Source: Fistulifera solaris (taxonomy: Eukaryota; Bacillariophyta; Bacillariophyceae; Naviculales; Stauroneidaceae). Taken from it: 64,000 nt of DNA. Where the stretch lies: positions 186,001 through 250,000 of the forward strand of contig AP026138.1 of NCBI GenBank assembly GCA_030295235.1, in the 5' to 3' direction. The position numbers and the translations under genes are program-made. The notes under the pieces were generated by a model, which ran no database searches, was not told where the DNA came from, and saw only the letters and a program-made list of their open reading frames with translations. Shown one piece after another: positions 1 through 11,128 of the stretch (position 1 is its first letter; each line of letters begins with the position of its first letter).

Positions 1-391
1 AATCAAGGAAGGAACTATCAATGGAATACTTGTAGCTGTTACTACGTATGATTGATGTTGTCGTTTGGTTTATGTTTTTGTTTTGTTTTTCGTCGCAACA
101 AATAATAGACTATAAATAGAGGGGCGAAACAAGACTGATTTTCCGTTGAAACATCGAGGTACACTCAAGTGCTATAGTCTTATTCCACGTAACCTGAACC
201 TTACGACCGACAGCTAAAAAAGCGGTGCACTTTTTTTGCGTTGCAGGTTGCAGCACAATTAAACAAAGAAGCATAATCAACAAGGATCCTTTGACATTCA
301 TAACATTCGTTCGTCTTTCTTCTCATTCTTCTATTATTTCTTGTTCTCCCTGTTTCACTTTTTCCTTCGCGAAGCGAAAAGAGCATTCATC
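1..391. other. Left-edge non-coding region, 5' flank of the DUF4116 gene
   Basis: I see no convincing coding sequence here. The stretch is T-rich just upstream of the ATG at 392 and probably holds the promoter and 5' UTR of the DUF4116-repeat gene. Short open frames on the minus strand lack family features and are not annotated. Confidence 0.5.
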
Positions 392-2603
392 ATGAGTACG
401 AACAAGAAGAAACACGATACTATTATGCACCGCAACGAATCCATTTTACGCTGTCAAGAACAGATTCGGACCTTACGACACCAACTGCAACAACACAAAC
501 GGGCTTGGAAACAGCATTATACTACAACTGCCCTCCGAAGGATCGGAGGAGATGCCTGGCTGGATTTGTCGATGAAAGAACAAATCTCGAAATCGAATTT
601 GTTGCTTCTCTTGCAGAAAGAAAACGAAGCTTTGCCGTATCCCCTTGGCGGCAGTCACTTTTGGACGCAGCAATTGCCATCGCATTTACAGAGTGATAAA
701 GAGTTGTGGCTGGCACGCTTGAAACGACCGGAATTGGGTTGTTTGAGCGAAGTGTGTGGCATAACGTTACCCGAGTCGTTGCTGCACGATCGCGATGTGG
801 TGATCGCGGCCGTTCGGGCGTGTCCCAAATTCTTGCTAGAATGGGAGACTTTGGCTGTAGCAGAATCCTTCTGGGACGATCGGCGCGTGTTTCAGGCCTT
901 GTTAGAAGCCCAAGGCCGTCGTGATCCTTATGTGCGACTCTTTTCGGTATCTTTGCGCAGTGACGCGGAACTCATGTTAGAGGCGCTGCGGCAGGGCATT
1001 CGTGTGTTTGAAGTCTTGCCGAAAGCCCTGCGGAATTCCAAATCATTTGCGTTGCAAGCTGCGGCTATTTTACAAACGTCGAGTCATAAATCGTACGGAC
1101 TAAAATCTCTCAAGGCTTTTTCGCCGCGCTTAAAGGCCGATTTGGAGGTGGTACGAGCGTTTTGTCAAGCCGATGGTACGTCACTGGCATGTGCATCGTA
1201 TGCGGCACGTCGGAATCTCGACATTGTGCGGACGGCGTGTTTCCAAGAACCGACGGCTTTTGTGTATTGTGTCAAAGGAAGGACACGGACCAAGCTCAAT
1301 CAGCATCCTTCGTTTTGGTTGGAAGTGCTGCAGCGCGCTCAAGTTTTGTGTGAATGTTCCCTGACGGTCGTCAACGGCAAACTTGTTTTGGATCCACGCA
1401 TTGCGTTATGGGATCGATTATGGGAGAATATGCCACAGAACATTCGGACGAACCGCGAAATTGCTCTGCTCCTGCTCGAAAAAGCACCCTCGAGTAGTCG
1501 GTATCGGTCACTCCCGTTATCGGTCTGGTCGGAACCGTCCTTTTGTTGCAAGTCGCCAAAATGGGTCGATTGCATTCATTGCCCGTGGCGGACAATATGG
1601 AACTGGGTCTCATGCCATATCTCCATTTGGATTTTTGTTGTCAGCTGGTGTCGCACGAGTACCTGTGTCCCCATGTCGTCCAAGCGATGATGCACCAGCT
1701 CCCTACGGCGGCATCTCAACGGCGTTTTTGGGAATCTTGGAATCCGAGCCAAATGGAGGAAACCTTGGAATTTATTTGGGAGCAAATGCCCGAAGACATT
1801 CTGAACGATAAAGCCATTATGATGAAATTTGCAAAATGCGACGAAGCGGCGGAGCATTTGGCGCGTATTATTTTATGGGAACCCGAAGATCGAGATATTT
1901 TGGAGCAATTGTTGCGCACGTATCCCGAGGCCCTCGAGGAAGTTCCCAATCACATCCAAGAGCTCTATCCGGATCTAATTGCTCAGTGCATTGCGGATTT
2001 ACCCGAGGATAGTTACCTTTTGGAGGGGCTGCATGATGTTATTTGCGAGGAATTATGGGGTCATCGGGAGGTCGCACTGGCGTGGATTCGCAAAGGCGGT
2101 GAAGATTTGTTCTTTTGGAGGATTACTTTGACGATGACGAAGAAATCTTTCTGGCTGTTGCGGAGCACAACTGGGAAGATTTCAATGTGGCTTCCGAGTC
2201 TTTGTTGAACGATAAGAAATTTTTGATTCAAGCGGTGACAAAAAATGAACAAATATGGACAGTACTGGAGACAGAGATGAAAGAGGATTTTGATATTGCA
2301 TTGACCGCGTTTGCGGCTCATCCGAATTTACCCTATTACGCTGCCGACGATGATTTTTCATTTCTGGTAGCGTTTGCTCGAAACGTTAGGGATCGATTAG
2401 AGATTCACGACTCCTTCGTCGAGCTAGTCCTTTGCTCCATGGACCTCCCTTCCTCGACCAACATTTTCACGACATTGAATCAGGGACGACACACGACTTT
2501 GCAATACAAGAAAAGCATCGCCGAGTATATCGGTTTACCCATGGGGAGCTATTTGGTGAAGCTGAAAAAGGCCTCCGAGCATCTAGCCATTTGGGGCTTC
2601 TAG
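392..2603 (+). CDS. DUF4116-repeat protein, frame broken twice
   Basis: The protein starts at ATG 392 (MSTNKKKHD) with a short basic coiled-coil-like N-terminus. It then shows many Leu/Trp-rich repeats of about 45 to 50 residues, with units such as 'DRDVVIAAVRACPKFLLEW' and 'NRKEIALLLLEKAP'-like segments. These match the DUF4116 style, which is common in protists; I know of no established biochemical role. The reading frame changes twice, each time by -1: near the TTTT at 1541-1544 and near the TTTT at 2113-2116. Repeat homology continues smoothly across both joins (VWSEPS to VLLLQVAKMG, then GGEDLF to LEDYFDDDEE). No GT-AG intron of suitable phase explains either join. One extra T at each site restores a single protein of about 737 residues. 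An assembly error is more likely than a pseudogene. Confidence 0.7.
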
Positions 2604-2873
2604 GACTAGACTAGACTAGTGTAGAGAAGAATTGAATTGAATAAACAACTTAGTTTACTTTGCTGTACTGTTCAATGAGCAGTAGACTTAGAACCGATGT
2701 GCTGGGATCACGTTTCGCAGTCTTTCGAAAAAACTTGCGCGATGTCATTCGAATGCAATCAAGTCGTGCTTGTTCATGCATATTCGATATTACCTTATTC
2801 ACTTGTCATTATCATGCACAAACGAATCACTTTCTAGGAGCTTTTATAACCTCGTGTTTAATTGAATCGGAAC

Positions 2874-4456
2874 ATGCAGTTGCAATGGCTTTTCCTTGTT
2901 TCTCTGCTCATGCAGCCGGCTTGGTCGTTTTATCCAGCAACATTCGGCACGAAGCACTCCATCACGGCTCTATCGCTTTCCACGCGCACCGAAGAGACCG
3001 TACAAGCTCTGGAAAAATTACTGAAACAACAAAAAGCGGAATTAGCGGAAACCGAAAAACTGTTGCAGGCGATTCGTTCATCGTCCGACGACAACGAGAT
3101 GATTCGTTCGACCGCGGCGTCCTTAGCGGCGGGCTTTGAGTATGGTTTCAAAAGTCGGAGTGACGGTCCGGTGCTCAATCGAACTGTCGCAGCGTATGGA
3201 GGTCCTCCCGCAAATTTGTGGACGATTGGGACGACGCAGTTTTGGAGGAATTGGAATGCCATGAAGGGTGAATATGAAGACGAAGACGATGAGATCGACT
3301 TGACACAACAGCAACGAGATTTCCGTCATGAATTAGAACAGTTGACACTCAATTCGACCGAAATATGGGCCAAAGAGTTCGCCGATGGACCGATTGTGGC
3401 ACCGTGGATCATCAAGATCCCCTATTTGGTCGTTTGTTACATGCTAGACGTTCTTTTCGAAAAGAATACGTATTTGCGAGGTTCTTTTTACTCGAAACGG
3501 TGGCTCGGATGCCTTACTTCTCCTACATTACCATGTTACATTTGTATGAGACGTTGGGGTTTTGGAGACGCAGTGCCGACATGAAGCGTATACATTTTGC
3601 CGAAGAACTCAATGAGTTTCGACACTTGCTCATCATGGAATCCTTGGGGGGAGATCAGAAGTGGTGGGTGCGATTCCTGGCGCAGCATTCGGCAATTGTA
3701 TACTACGTCGTTCTCTGCGTACTTTGGGCTGTATCCCCGTCGCTCTCCTACAGATTTTCTGAGCTCCTGGAAACTCACGCGGTCAACACATATACGACGT
3801 TCCTAGAGGAAAACGAAGTTCGTCTCCGCCAGCTTCCTCCATCGATGGCTGCTGTCGAGTACTATGCTTTTGGTTCTTCGGATAGCTTTTACGCCGAGTT
3901 TCAAACATCTGCTCTGGTGGAAGGGGGTGAGGTAAGAGTTTGGAAACATTGTCCGTTACCTTCTTCTATGAACCTCTGCTCACACAATTGTTTATAGATT
4001 CGTAGACCAGGTTCGCAGATAAGATCCTTATACGATGTCTTTCACACAATCCGCGACGACGAGTCCGATCACGCCAGTACAATGGCTTCTTGCTTAAATC
4101 CGGATTCGAATCTTAGGTCTCTGTCCATCGAAAAGAAATTTTTGACGTCCATGGTTGTATTAGGAGCTTCCTCCTTGCTCCTCTACGCGAACGAGCTGAA
4201 CAGTGTTTCCGAAACGGCAGACATTGCGGCAGATATGGCGACCGACGCGGCGACGGCTGGCGGCGACTCGATGTTCTTGGATGCCGTGACGGCAGGCGCC
4301 ATGGGCATGATGCAGAATCTAATGGGAGAAGAGAGTGAAGAACTAACTTTAGCAGCAGGTCGTGCCGAAGGAGCTGGAACCCTTTTCCAAGTTATTGTTA
4401 GGGGAACTGTGGAAGTTCTCGAAACAATTGGACGCTTTTTCATCTCTTTTCTATAA
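2874..4456 (+). CDS. PTOX: Plastid terminal oxidase (alternative-oxidase family)
   Basis: This is a di-iron quinol oxidase expected to oxidise plastoquinol in the plastid. ATG 2874 begins a hydrophobic signal peptide ending in AWS-FYP, an ASAFAP-type plastid cleavage site, followed by a Glu/Lys-rich stretch. The iron-ligand motifs are all visible: [25 protein letters not shown] and, after the intron, [12 protein letters not shown]. The intron is 3932-3997 (66 nt, GTAAGA...ATAG, in phase). There is one frame shift near 3454-3463 (TTTT then AAAA). The reading passes from the LDVLFEK frame to the [15 protein letters not shown] frame, and one added T or A joins them. The predicted length is about 505 aa. 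The C-terminus carries a hydrophobic segment and a Met/Ala-rich tail. PTOX rather than mitochondrial AOX is inferred from the presequence and the motif spacing. Confidence 0.88.
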
Positions 4457-4673
4457 GGGGATTTGCATTTGAGGAACATCATGATTCAGTGATTGAGAGA
4501 GTAGTGATAGATCCTTGTTCACATTTCGAATAACCTAGACAGTTTTGTAGTTTTACTTATGGTTTGATCTAAACCCTATTTTCAAATATTTGTCTGGTAC
4601 GAAGCATGTTCACAGAATACAAAAGTCAGCACGAAACGAGGGGGGTGCAAACACACTAATGTTATTGATGCGT

Positions 4674-5106
4674 TTAAAGAATAGAACCAGCATTGGCAGC
4701 AATACGGGGCCACAATTCGGCACACTCCTTGGCAACAGGTCCTGACACAGCAGATCCCTTCATTTCTCCCTTATTGTTGACAATAACACCGGCACTGTCC
4801 TCAAAGTGAATGAACACACCTTCCTTTCGGCGGAACGCCTTGCGTTGTCGCACCACAATGGCGGGCATAACTTTTTGCGCAATTCCGGCTTTCCTTTTTC
4901 ACGGAGCACATGACCATATCACCCGAACCGGCCTTGGGAAGACGATTCAAACGTCCACCAATGTTGCATACGGCAATAATGTGCAAGTTCTTGGCGCCCG
5001 TGTTGTCGGCGCAGTTCATGACAGCCGCATTGGGGAGACCAGCTGTTACTCTGTGCTTAATTCCGGAAGCAATCGCTCGTCCACGTGCAGCGCCTTTTTC
5101 ACCCAT
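4674..5106 (-). CDS. RPL23: Large-subunit ribosomal protein uL14 (eukaryotic L23)
   Basis: This cytosolic 60S protein contacts rRNA and sits near the intersubunit surface. The N-terminal part ([19 protein letters not shown], then [16 protein letters not shown]) and the C-terminal part ([15 protein letters not shown], then [16 protein letters not shown] and [18 protein letters not shown]) are near-identical to the universal family. The two halves lie in different frames. The conserved linker ([15 protein letters not shown] in the family) is recovered if one base is added to each of two homopolymers on the coding strand: the GG opposite 4893-4894 and the A-run opposite 4872-4876. The gene is essential, so I read both as sequence errors. 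The start is ATG at 5106 in the context CAAAATG. The gene converges on PTOX and is divergent from calreticulin. Confidence 0.92.
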
Positions 5107-5756
5107 TTTGTTTCACTGTTAAAAAATAAAATAATCCGCGAACGAAAGAGAAACGACGGGAAATTGTGAGCCGATGAAATTTCAATTCAGTTCGAAAAGG
5201 CATGAAATTATCTGCTACGCGATTTCACACAAGCTTGTTGTTGCTATCCACAGCTTTAGCAAGCGATGAAACGAACTTACATTATTTTTCTTTGATTGAT
5301 AAATCTACAACGAGTTCAATAGCAACACCATCTTGATGCTTCGTTTCGAGGCGGTTTAGTAAATCGGTAACTCACCAACGGGTGAAGACAGACGCTGCGC
5401 GCGTGGTGCGCGCGTGAGAGATCAAGTCCCGATACTTCTGGACTGGCCGCTGGCCCGCGCCCAGAGCCAACGGACAAAAACGGGGTCATTTCATTCGTTG
5501 CGATGAAAAGTTCCACGTGTACCCCTTTACTATGACGAATTATATGGCGAAATAATTCGATTTTACGGAATGATGCAAGACTTCCTCGTGTAAGTAGACC
5601 ACAGTACATGTTGCACGATACACTCGAACAGCGCAAAGGATCCGCATCATCGCATCCTTTCGGCGAACAATAAAACACCCTCGGCATTGCCTCGTTTGTA
5701 TTGCATTCTTGTGCATCTCCTCTAATATCTATTAACCTACAATACTAACAATAATC
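5107..5756. promoter_or_regulatory. Divergent intergenic region uL14 / calreticulin
   Basis: These 650 bp separate the divergent starts of uL14 (minus) and calreticulin (plus), so they probably hold both promoters and 5' UTRs. The middle (about 5390-5465) is GC-rich and includes an alternating purine-pyrimidine run (GCGCGCGTGGTGCGCGCGTG). I could not assign a defined TATA box or factor site. Frames on the minus strand here lack conserved features. Confidence 0.4.
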
Positions 5757-7020
5757 ATGAAGTTTTCGCAAGCTTTGTTTTGTTTAGTTGCGGCCGTCCC
5801 TGCGGCTGCGGATGTTTTCATCAAAGAACAGTTCAACGATGAGGTACGTCGTCGTCGTTGTTCCTTCGGTCCATCTAAAAGAGGACTCGCTAATCTCTCA
5901 CTATTCTCTAAAAAAGGCATGGAAGACTCGATGGACCGTTCCGAGCAGCTGGAAATCGAAAAGTGAACTCGGAGAATGGAAACACACCGCCGGAGCTTAC
6001 TTTGCGGACGAGAACGATCAGGGCATTCAAACGTCGGAAAATCACCGCTTCTACGGTCTTTCCGCCAAGATGGATAAGCCGTTCGTCTCGGGAGACAAAG
6101 AGCTGGTCATTCAATATTCCGTTCGACACGAACAAAAGTTGGATTGCGGAGGTGCTTACATCAAGTTGCTGCCCGGTGGGGATGCCTTTGATGCCGACAA
6201 GTTTGGGGGTGATACGCCCTACGCGGTCATGTTTGGTCCGGATATTTGCGGATCGGCCAACAAACGAACGCACGTTATCTTGAATTATCCGGCGAAAAAT
6301 GAGAACTTGTTGATTAATAAAGAGATTCCGCCGGAAAAGGATAATCTTTCTCACTTGTACACTCTCGTGATTCGTCCCGATAATACCTTTGAAGTGTTTG
6401 TTGACAACAAATCGGTTCGATCGGGCAAATTGGAAGACGAATTCGATTTCTTGGAACCCAAGCAAATCAAAGACCCGGATGCCAAGAAGCCGGCGGATTG
6501 GGTGGATATCAAGAAAATCCCCGACCCTGAGGATAAGAAACCGGAAGGTTACGACGACATTCCCAAGGAAATTCCGGATCCAGAAGCCACCAAGCCGGAA
6601 GACTGGAGCGACGAAGACGATGGTCAGTGGGAACCTCCGATGATTGATAACCCTGAGTACAAGGGAGAATGGAAGCCAAAGATGATTGACAATCCTGAAT
6701 ACAAGGGCAAATGGGAACATCCCATGATTGACAACCCCGACTACAAGTACGACCCCGATATGTACAAGGTATGCAAGGATGGTTGCACGCATATTGGCTT
6801 TGAATTGTGGCAAGTGACGGCCGGCACCATGTTTGATGATATCCTTGTCACCGACAGTCTCGAAGAAGCTCAAAAATTTGGTGAAGAGACGTTCTTCAAG
6901 AAGAAGGATGCCGAGAAGGCGAGTTACGACAAGTTCAAAGAGGAGGAAAAGAAGAAGGAGGCGGATGAGGAACCGGAAATCGATCTTTCGGATTTCGACG
7001 GAATGGGCGATGAGTTCTAA
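5757..7020 (+). CDS. CRT: Calreticulin, ER calcium-binding lectin chaperone
   Basis: This is a soluble ER chaperone for glycoprotein folding and calcium storage. The first exon (5757-5843) encodes a signal peptide (MKFSQALFCLVAAVPAAAD) and FIKEQFNDE. The intron is 5844-5916 (73 nt). The second exon carries the globular lectin domain (KLDCGGAYIKLL; the motif YAVMFGPDICG follows), then the P-domain: three 'IxDPxxxKPxDW'-type repeats (IKDPDAKKPADW, IPDPEDKKPEGY, IPDPEATKPEDW) and three 'GxWxxxMIDNPxYK' repeats. This 3+3 arrangement and the lack of a membrane segment indicate calreticulin, not calnexin. The C-terminal tail is acidic and Lys-rich. The final residues are GDEF rather than KDEL/HDEL, so retrieval may use a variant signal. 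The protein is about 396 aa. Confidence 0.95.
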
Positions 7021-7152
7021 GAACGTGAAAAAACTTTTCCCTCTTTCATCGGCAATCTCGCTCGGTAGTCTTGCCTTTTGATTTTTAATAGCGCAATTAC
7101 ACACTTGTACGCTTTATCTAATTAAAAAGCAAAATAGAAATTGCGATGGTAT

Positions 7153-8682
7153 TTACGATCCCCTCGTTGGAGGTGGAACCAGCAAACGACCTCGTCGCGA
7201 TGCGGTTCGACCCAGTTCTCGTTCGGATTCTTCCAAACCGTACCGACGGGCAATAGCTCCAAACCAACTGACCGTTTCCAGAACAATGTTGCCAACTCCC
7301 ACAACGGCAAAGAGAGGTCTTTCATCTACGTGTTCATTCGGTGCGGTCGGCGAAAATCGAGACAATGCTTGTGATCCCGCCCCATCGATGCGGACTTTTC
7401 CCGACTGACGATCAAATCGACTGTCTGGTTCAGCACTCTTATTCTCCACCACCGCTGTCACATACTCTAATGTATTCGTTGCAAAACTGGCGTCGCTCTC
7501 TTTCGAGAATGCGGGTGACAGTAACTGTATTTTCGTTGTTGTCGAGTCATCGCTCTGTTCTTTGGTTGGGTTGTCGCATAACTGTTTCAAAATTTTACCA
7601 ATCATTTCGTCGTCGTCTTCTTCGGCCAACAGACTTCCCGTTTCCAGTAACGTTTCTTTGGCTTGGAGACATGAAAGCAGTCGAAGATCCGCCGCGACTT
7701 TGCGATCCACAGTAATGGCAACATGACCACTATCCGCCGTCACAAGGCTAACACTCCCCGCCGATAAACTGTCAACGTGTACCTGGCAGGATACCCAGTT
7801 GCTGTCGCTATAGGACGACGATTCTTGTATTGATACTTCGCACTGTCCATTGACTCCTCCCAATTCAACGATCGGATACTGCATCTGAGTAAATTCATTT
7901 CGTTCCGTGGGCCGAGGTTGACCATTCGCTTCAATCAGAACGGGCCCGTGATTGGATTTGATTCGTACTGCTCGATGAGAAAGAGTACGACGAGGATGAA
8001 CTCGGATGCTAGCTCCACTCCCAGCATCGTTGCCCGTCGAAATGAACAACGCACTGATATCAACGAGTGATTTTTCATCGTCCGGATCGTCGACGGTGTG
8101 CTGGCGGGGCAAATCACTATCGTGTACTTGAATGTCGGCCTGTGAACAATGAACTTGTTTGGCACGGAAGCGGCCCGTAGATTTGACGCGGAAACGAGCC
8201 GCTTCGACCAAATCCTCCACAATAATGCTATGTGCTTTCAAATCAATGTCGTGCCCACGTAGTTTCTTGGCATGTATCGCTCCATTTGTGTTCAGTGCCA
8301 CATCTCCTTCGATTTTTCCGGGAATCGAAATGAAACTCCCTTCAGCAAATAAGCTGCAGCTGAGATTGATTTTTTCGGGTACTTGGACGGTAATCTGCGG
8401 TAAGGAATTGTTGGTCGGAAGGAATGTTGTCAAGGCGGTGAGTGGCTCGACATTGACCGATATGTGAGGGGCTATTCTTCCTATTGATGTTTGTAGCTCT
8501 GTTTCACAAACGTCTAAGCGGATGCTGCTGTCTTCGGAATAAGAGATGACACCATCATCTCTCCATTCGGGTTGAAAAACGACCGAACAGGGCACATGGG
8601 AACGAAAGGTAAAAGTCGACCCTTGTGAAAGTTGCGCTAAAGATTTACGTATCAAATGTCGTGCGATGGCATTACTTGTCAT
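7153..8682 (-). CDS. FAM185A-like / DUF4097-type beta-repeat protein
   Basis: This is a single uninterrupted frame of 509 aa from ATG 8682. Residues 1-30 are basic and Ser-rich (MTSNAIARHLIRKSLAQL), like a mitochondrial presequence. The body is rich in short beta strands, with repeated themes such as 'GKIEGDVALNTNGAIHAKKL', 'GHDIDLKAHSIIVED' and 'FRVKSTGRFRAKQVHCS'. These resemble the 'putative adhesin' (DUF4097) beta-solenoid fold of animal FAM185A. The family's biochemical function is not known. The C-terminal third is acidic and Ser/Thr-rich, and ends in a basic tail (RRGRLLVPPPTRGS). The gene converges on calreticulin with about 130 bp between the stops. The family call is from pattern only. 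Confidence 0.6.
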   Translation of the reverse strand: MTSNAIARHLIRKSLAQLSQGSTFTFRSHVPCSVVFQPEWRDDGVISYSEDSSIRLDVCETELQTSIGRIAPHISVNVEPLTALTTFLPTNNSLPQITVQVPEKINLSCSLFAEGSFISIPGKIEGDVALNTNGAIHAKKLRGHDIDLKAHSIIVEDLVEAARFRVKSTGRFRAKQVHCSQADIQVHDSDLPRQHTVDDPDDEKSLVDISALFISTGNDAGSGASIRVHPRRTLSHRAVRIKSNHGPVLIEANGQPRPTERNEFTQMQYPIVELGGVNGQCEVSIQESSSYSDSNWVSCQVHVDSLSAGSVSLVTADSGHVAITVDRKVAADLRLLSCLQAKETLLETGSLLAEEDDDEMIGKILKQLCDNPTKEQSDDSTTTKIQLLSPAFSKESDASFATNTLEYVTAVVENKSAEPDSRFDRQSGKVRIDGAGSQALSRFSPTAPNEHVDERPLFAVVGVGNIVLETVSWFGAIARRYGLEESERELGRTASRRGRLLVPPPTRGS

Positions 8683-10630
8683 GAAGAAGCGTTGTTCGAC
8701 GTTAGAAGTTCTTTGTTCGCTTTTAGATCCAAGGAGAGCAACTTTTTTTATTGCTGGAACGACAAATGAAAGAATTGCAACGCAATAATGAGCTGTTTAC
8801 TGTTTACTGTACTATCAGTCCATTGTGGTCAATAAGTTGAGGGTGTCGAAAAACCAGGAAATTTACCTGACATTACCAGACTTGAGTCTCTCTGAAAAGT
8901 AGGGCACCGGTACCGAGTACTCTCCTAGTATGGTTGAAATGCAGTGTAAGGTGAAGAGATCAATTTTGTGGTCAATAAGGTGGAAGTGGTGAAAAGTCAG
9001 GATCCCGCAAATCGCGAACGTGTCACTGGTCGTCTCGCTTATTCATTAAGTTCTTTCTCATGAACTTTCATCGCCCTCGAAGAAGGAAAAAATACTTGTA
9101 GCCGTTCAACTTGTTGTGAATAAAGAGACAACGTGACGACAAGAGGAGAATTTGACGCTGGTTTGGTTAAAAAGAATCAAGTATGGAGTCAGTATACAGA
9201 CTACGATCGACACAAGAAACGTTTCTTGGTCTGACCAGATGCAACTCTTTTTGGCCAAGGAATTCGCCAAGGCCTAATTATTGCATGCTTGCTTGTTGCC
9301 GGTGCAGAGTATTAGTTGCCTCAACACATTTGTGTCGTGTTGCGAAAACGACGGAACAATCGGTCAATTAAGCTACCAATCCTTGCGAATGGAAAGATAA
9401 TGGTTGCAAAATAAAAACGAAATCTTGCCCATTGTTGCAACGCATGCTCTAGTAATTGAGCTCGTCTAGTCGGTTTAATGTGAGCCGGGCTAGACCTATC
9501 ATCGTCTTGAACATGTGTCGATTATGGTCAAGGAGTTGAGGGTGTCGAAATTTCCTGGCTTTTCACCGATGGCAGAAACTCGACACTACTTTGTACGCTA
9601 TACTATCAAGAGGAGGAAGTGGTCAAGAAGTTGGTGGTGGGTGAAGGGGGATTTGGAAAGTCGAAACGGGCGTCCGTGTCAATGAAATTGTTTTTTCATG
9701 AAAAGAAAAAGTCCGTCGAGTGTGACCGCGATCAGACCAAAGGATCGATGAAACCAGTACACTTTTCAATCATTTCATTTCTATAAAAGATAAAAGAACA
9801 AAAGATAAAAGATTAAGGAATTTTGGAGAAGGGCATGGCTTGCTTTCGCTAGACTGATGACAGAGAACATGTGTAACGGAGACAACCCGCGACAATGACT
9901 GGACAATACGCGAGATGCACGATGCACATCGGGCATCGGTGATGAAAAAACAAAGAAACCAGTCTTTTTAAAACTAGTGTGACTGACATGCCATTAATGA
10001 CGTTTTTCATTTGAGGGATATGAAATAGCGCTGCTCTTGAACCAATGACGATCCACTCCATTTCGTAAAGCGTCTTTTCTTTCTTTCGGGATTCAGTTGC
10101 CTTTTTGTTTATGGTACGTGGTCCTTCGAGCAAATGCGGCACGAAATGCTTCTACCTGGCACTATGCTATAGCGCCACACTTTGTACATATTCTCCATTC
10201 AGTAACTGTTTCAATCAAGCTGCTGTTTGTGCGGAGGAATGCAATTCTTGTCGTAAACCTCCATGTTGAATTCGCAAGTAAACCCAGAGTAAGGGCCGTA
10301 CCAGGTACCTCTCAAGGCTTGACAAAAAGCAATTATAAATAAAACAATGGCATCTATCACTTAGCTGCTAAGTGACTGGAGTAGGCTGGCATGCAAGCAA
10401 AAGAGATTGAAGAACGAATGAGAGCAATTATTTTCAGCGGGATCCAGCGTGGTCAAGAAGTTGGAAGCAAGGTTGAAGTCAAGAGGTCCATTTTGCAGGG
10501 GTCGTTCGAGTCATTGCTCCACTTTTTGATCCATACTACGTACATTGGAAACGAAATGACCGCATACAGCCCAGTAAGGTTAAGGCTACTGTAAGAGCTA
10601 AAAGCGCTCTTTTGTATCCCATCACTTATC

Positions 10631-10755
10631 AATTCAATGCATTATTTCCGCTTGTTCTTGATGACAATCAAGCGTCAAACCAAGACCCACTAATCAATTC
10701 AATCCATTATTTCCCCTTTTTCTTGATGACACTCAAACTCAAACCAAGACCAAGA
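10631..10755. repeat. Two-copy direct repeat, period 65 bp
   Basis: The words 'AATTCAAtgCATTATTTCC' near 10631 and 'AATTCAAtcCATTATTTCC' near 10696 are followed by similar 'TTCTTGATGACA' and 'CAAACCAAGACC' blocks, giving a spacing of 65 bp. The two copies are imperfect. The repeat lies in non-coding DNA and I see no link to a gene. Confidence 0.6.
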
Positions 10756-10840
10756 GCTCAAGCTCAAGCTCAACAGTTCCAAATTCCCGGTTACCGGTTA
10801 CCGGTATTTAACGGTGGTCAGTGGTCAATGAGTTGGGAGT

Positions 10841-10878
10841 GTCGACTTTCCAGGTTTCCATGAAAGTGGAAAGTCGAC
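10841..10878. repeat. Perfect 11-bp inverted repeat (hairpin)
   Basis: GTCGACTTTCC at 10841-10851 is exactly complementary to GGAAAGTCGAC at 10868-10878, with a 16-nt loop. It directly follows one of the GTGGTCAA-type repeat copies. It could be the tip of a fold-back element or simply chance palindromy. Confidence 0.7.
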
Positions 10879-11128
10879 ATGCCAGGAAAATCTATCCTCA
10901 TCACTAGTCGCGTTAAAAATTGGTAGTAAAAAATGCGTGCACATCGCGTCGACGGCGAACCCAACCTTCATTCGCATTCTGATAAAAAACAATAAACAAA
11001 CCCACACGTTGGGCCTCTACATTCTATCCCTCGTTTCCTGTTTTGCTTCCTCGCAGAACATGATCCACTGATACCGCTGCTGGTACCGCTATTAGGCTCA
11101 AACCGCTTGGCGAACGCAAAGACACAAA

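Larger units (their letters stand above)
8683..11128. other. 2.4-kb gene-free region with dispersed repeats
   Basis: No supported gene is present. The region contains at least six degenerate copies of a GTGGTCAAnnAGTTGgnnGTG-like motif (near 8825, 8968, 9524, 9619, 10449 and 10820). It also has a 65-bp-period direct repeat (about 10631-10755) and a perfect 11-bp hairpin at 10841-10878. The left part includes the promoter side of the FAM185A-like gene and the right part that of the INSIG-like gene. Old non-autonomous transposon debris is a plausible reading. Confidence 0.55.

Noticed and set aside
1501-1552. GT...AG segment as an intron explaining the first DUF4116 frame change
   Set aside because: Its length (52 nt) gives the wrong phase, and the repeat homology reads straight through it.
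5908-7104. 398-residue open frame on the minus strand opposite calreticulin
   Set aside because: It is the antisense shadow of a strongly conserved gene; its Ile/Val/Phe-rich composition comes from the complement of acidic codons.
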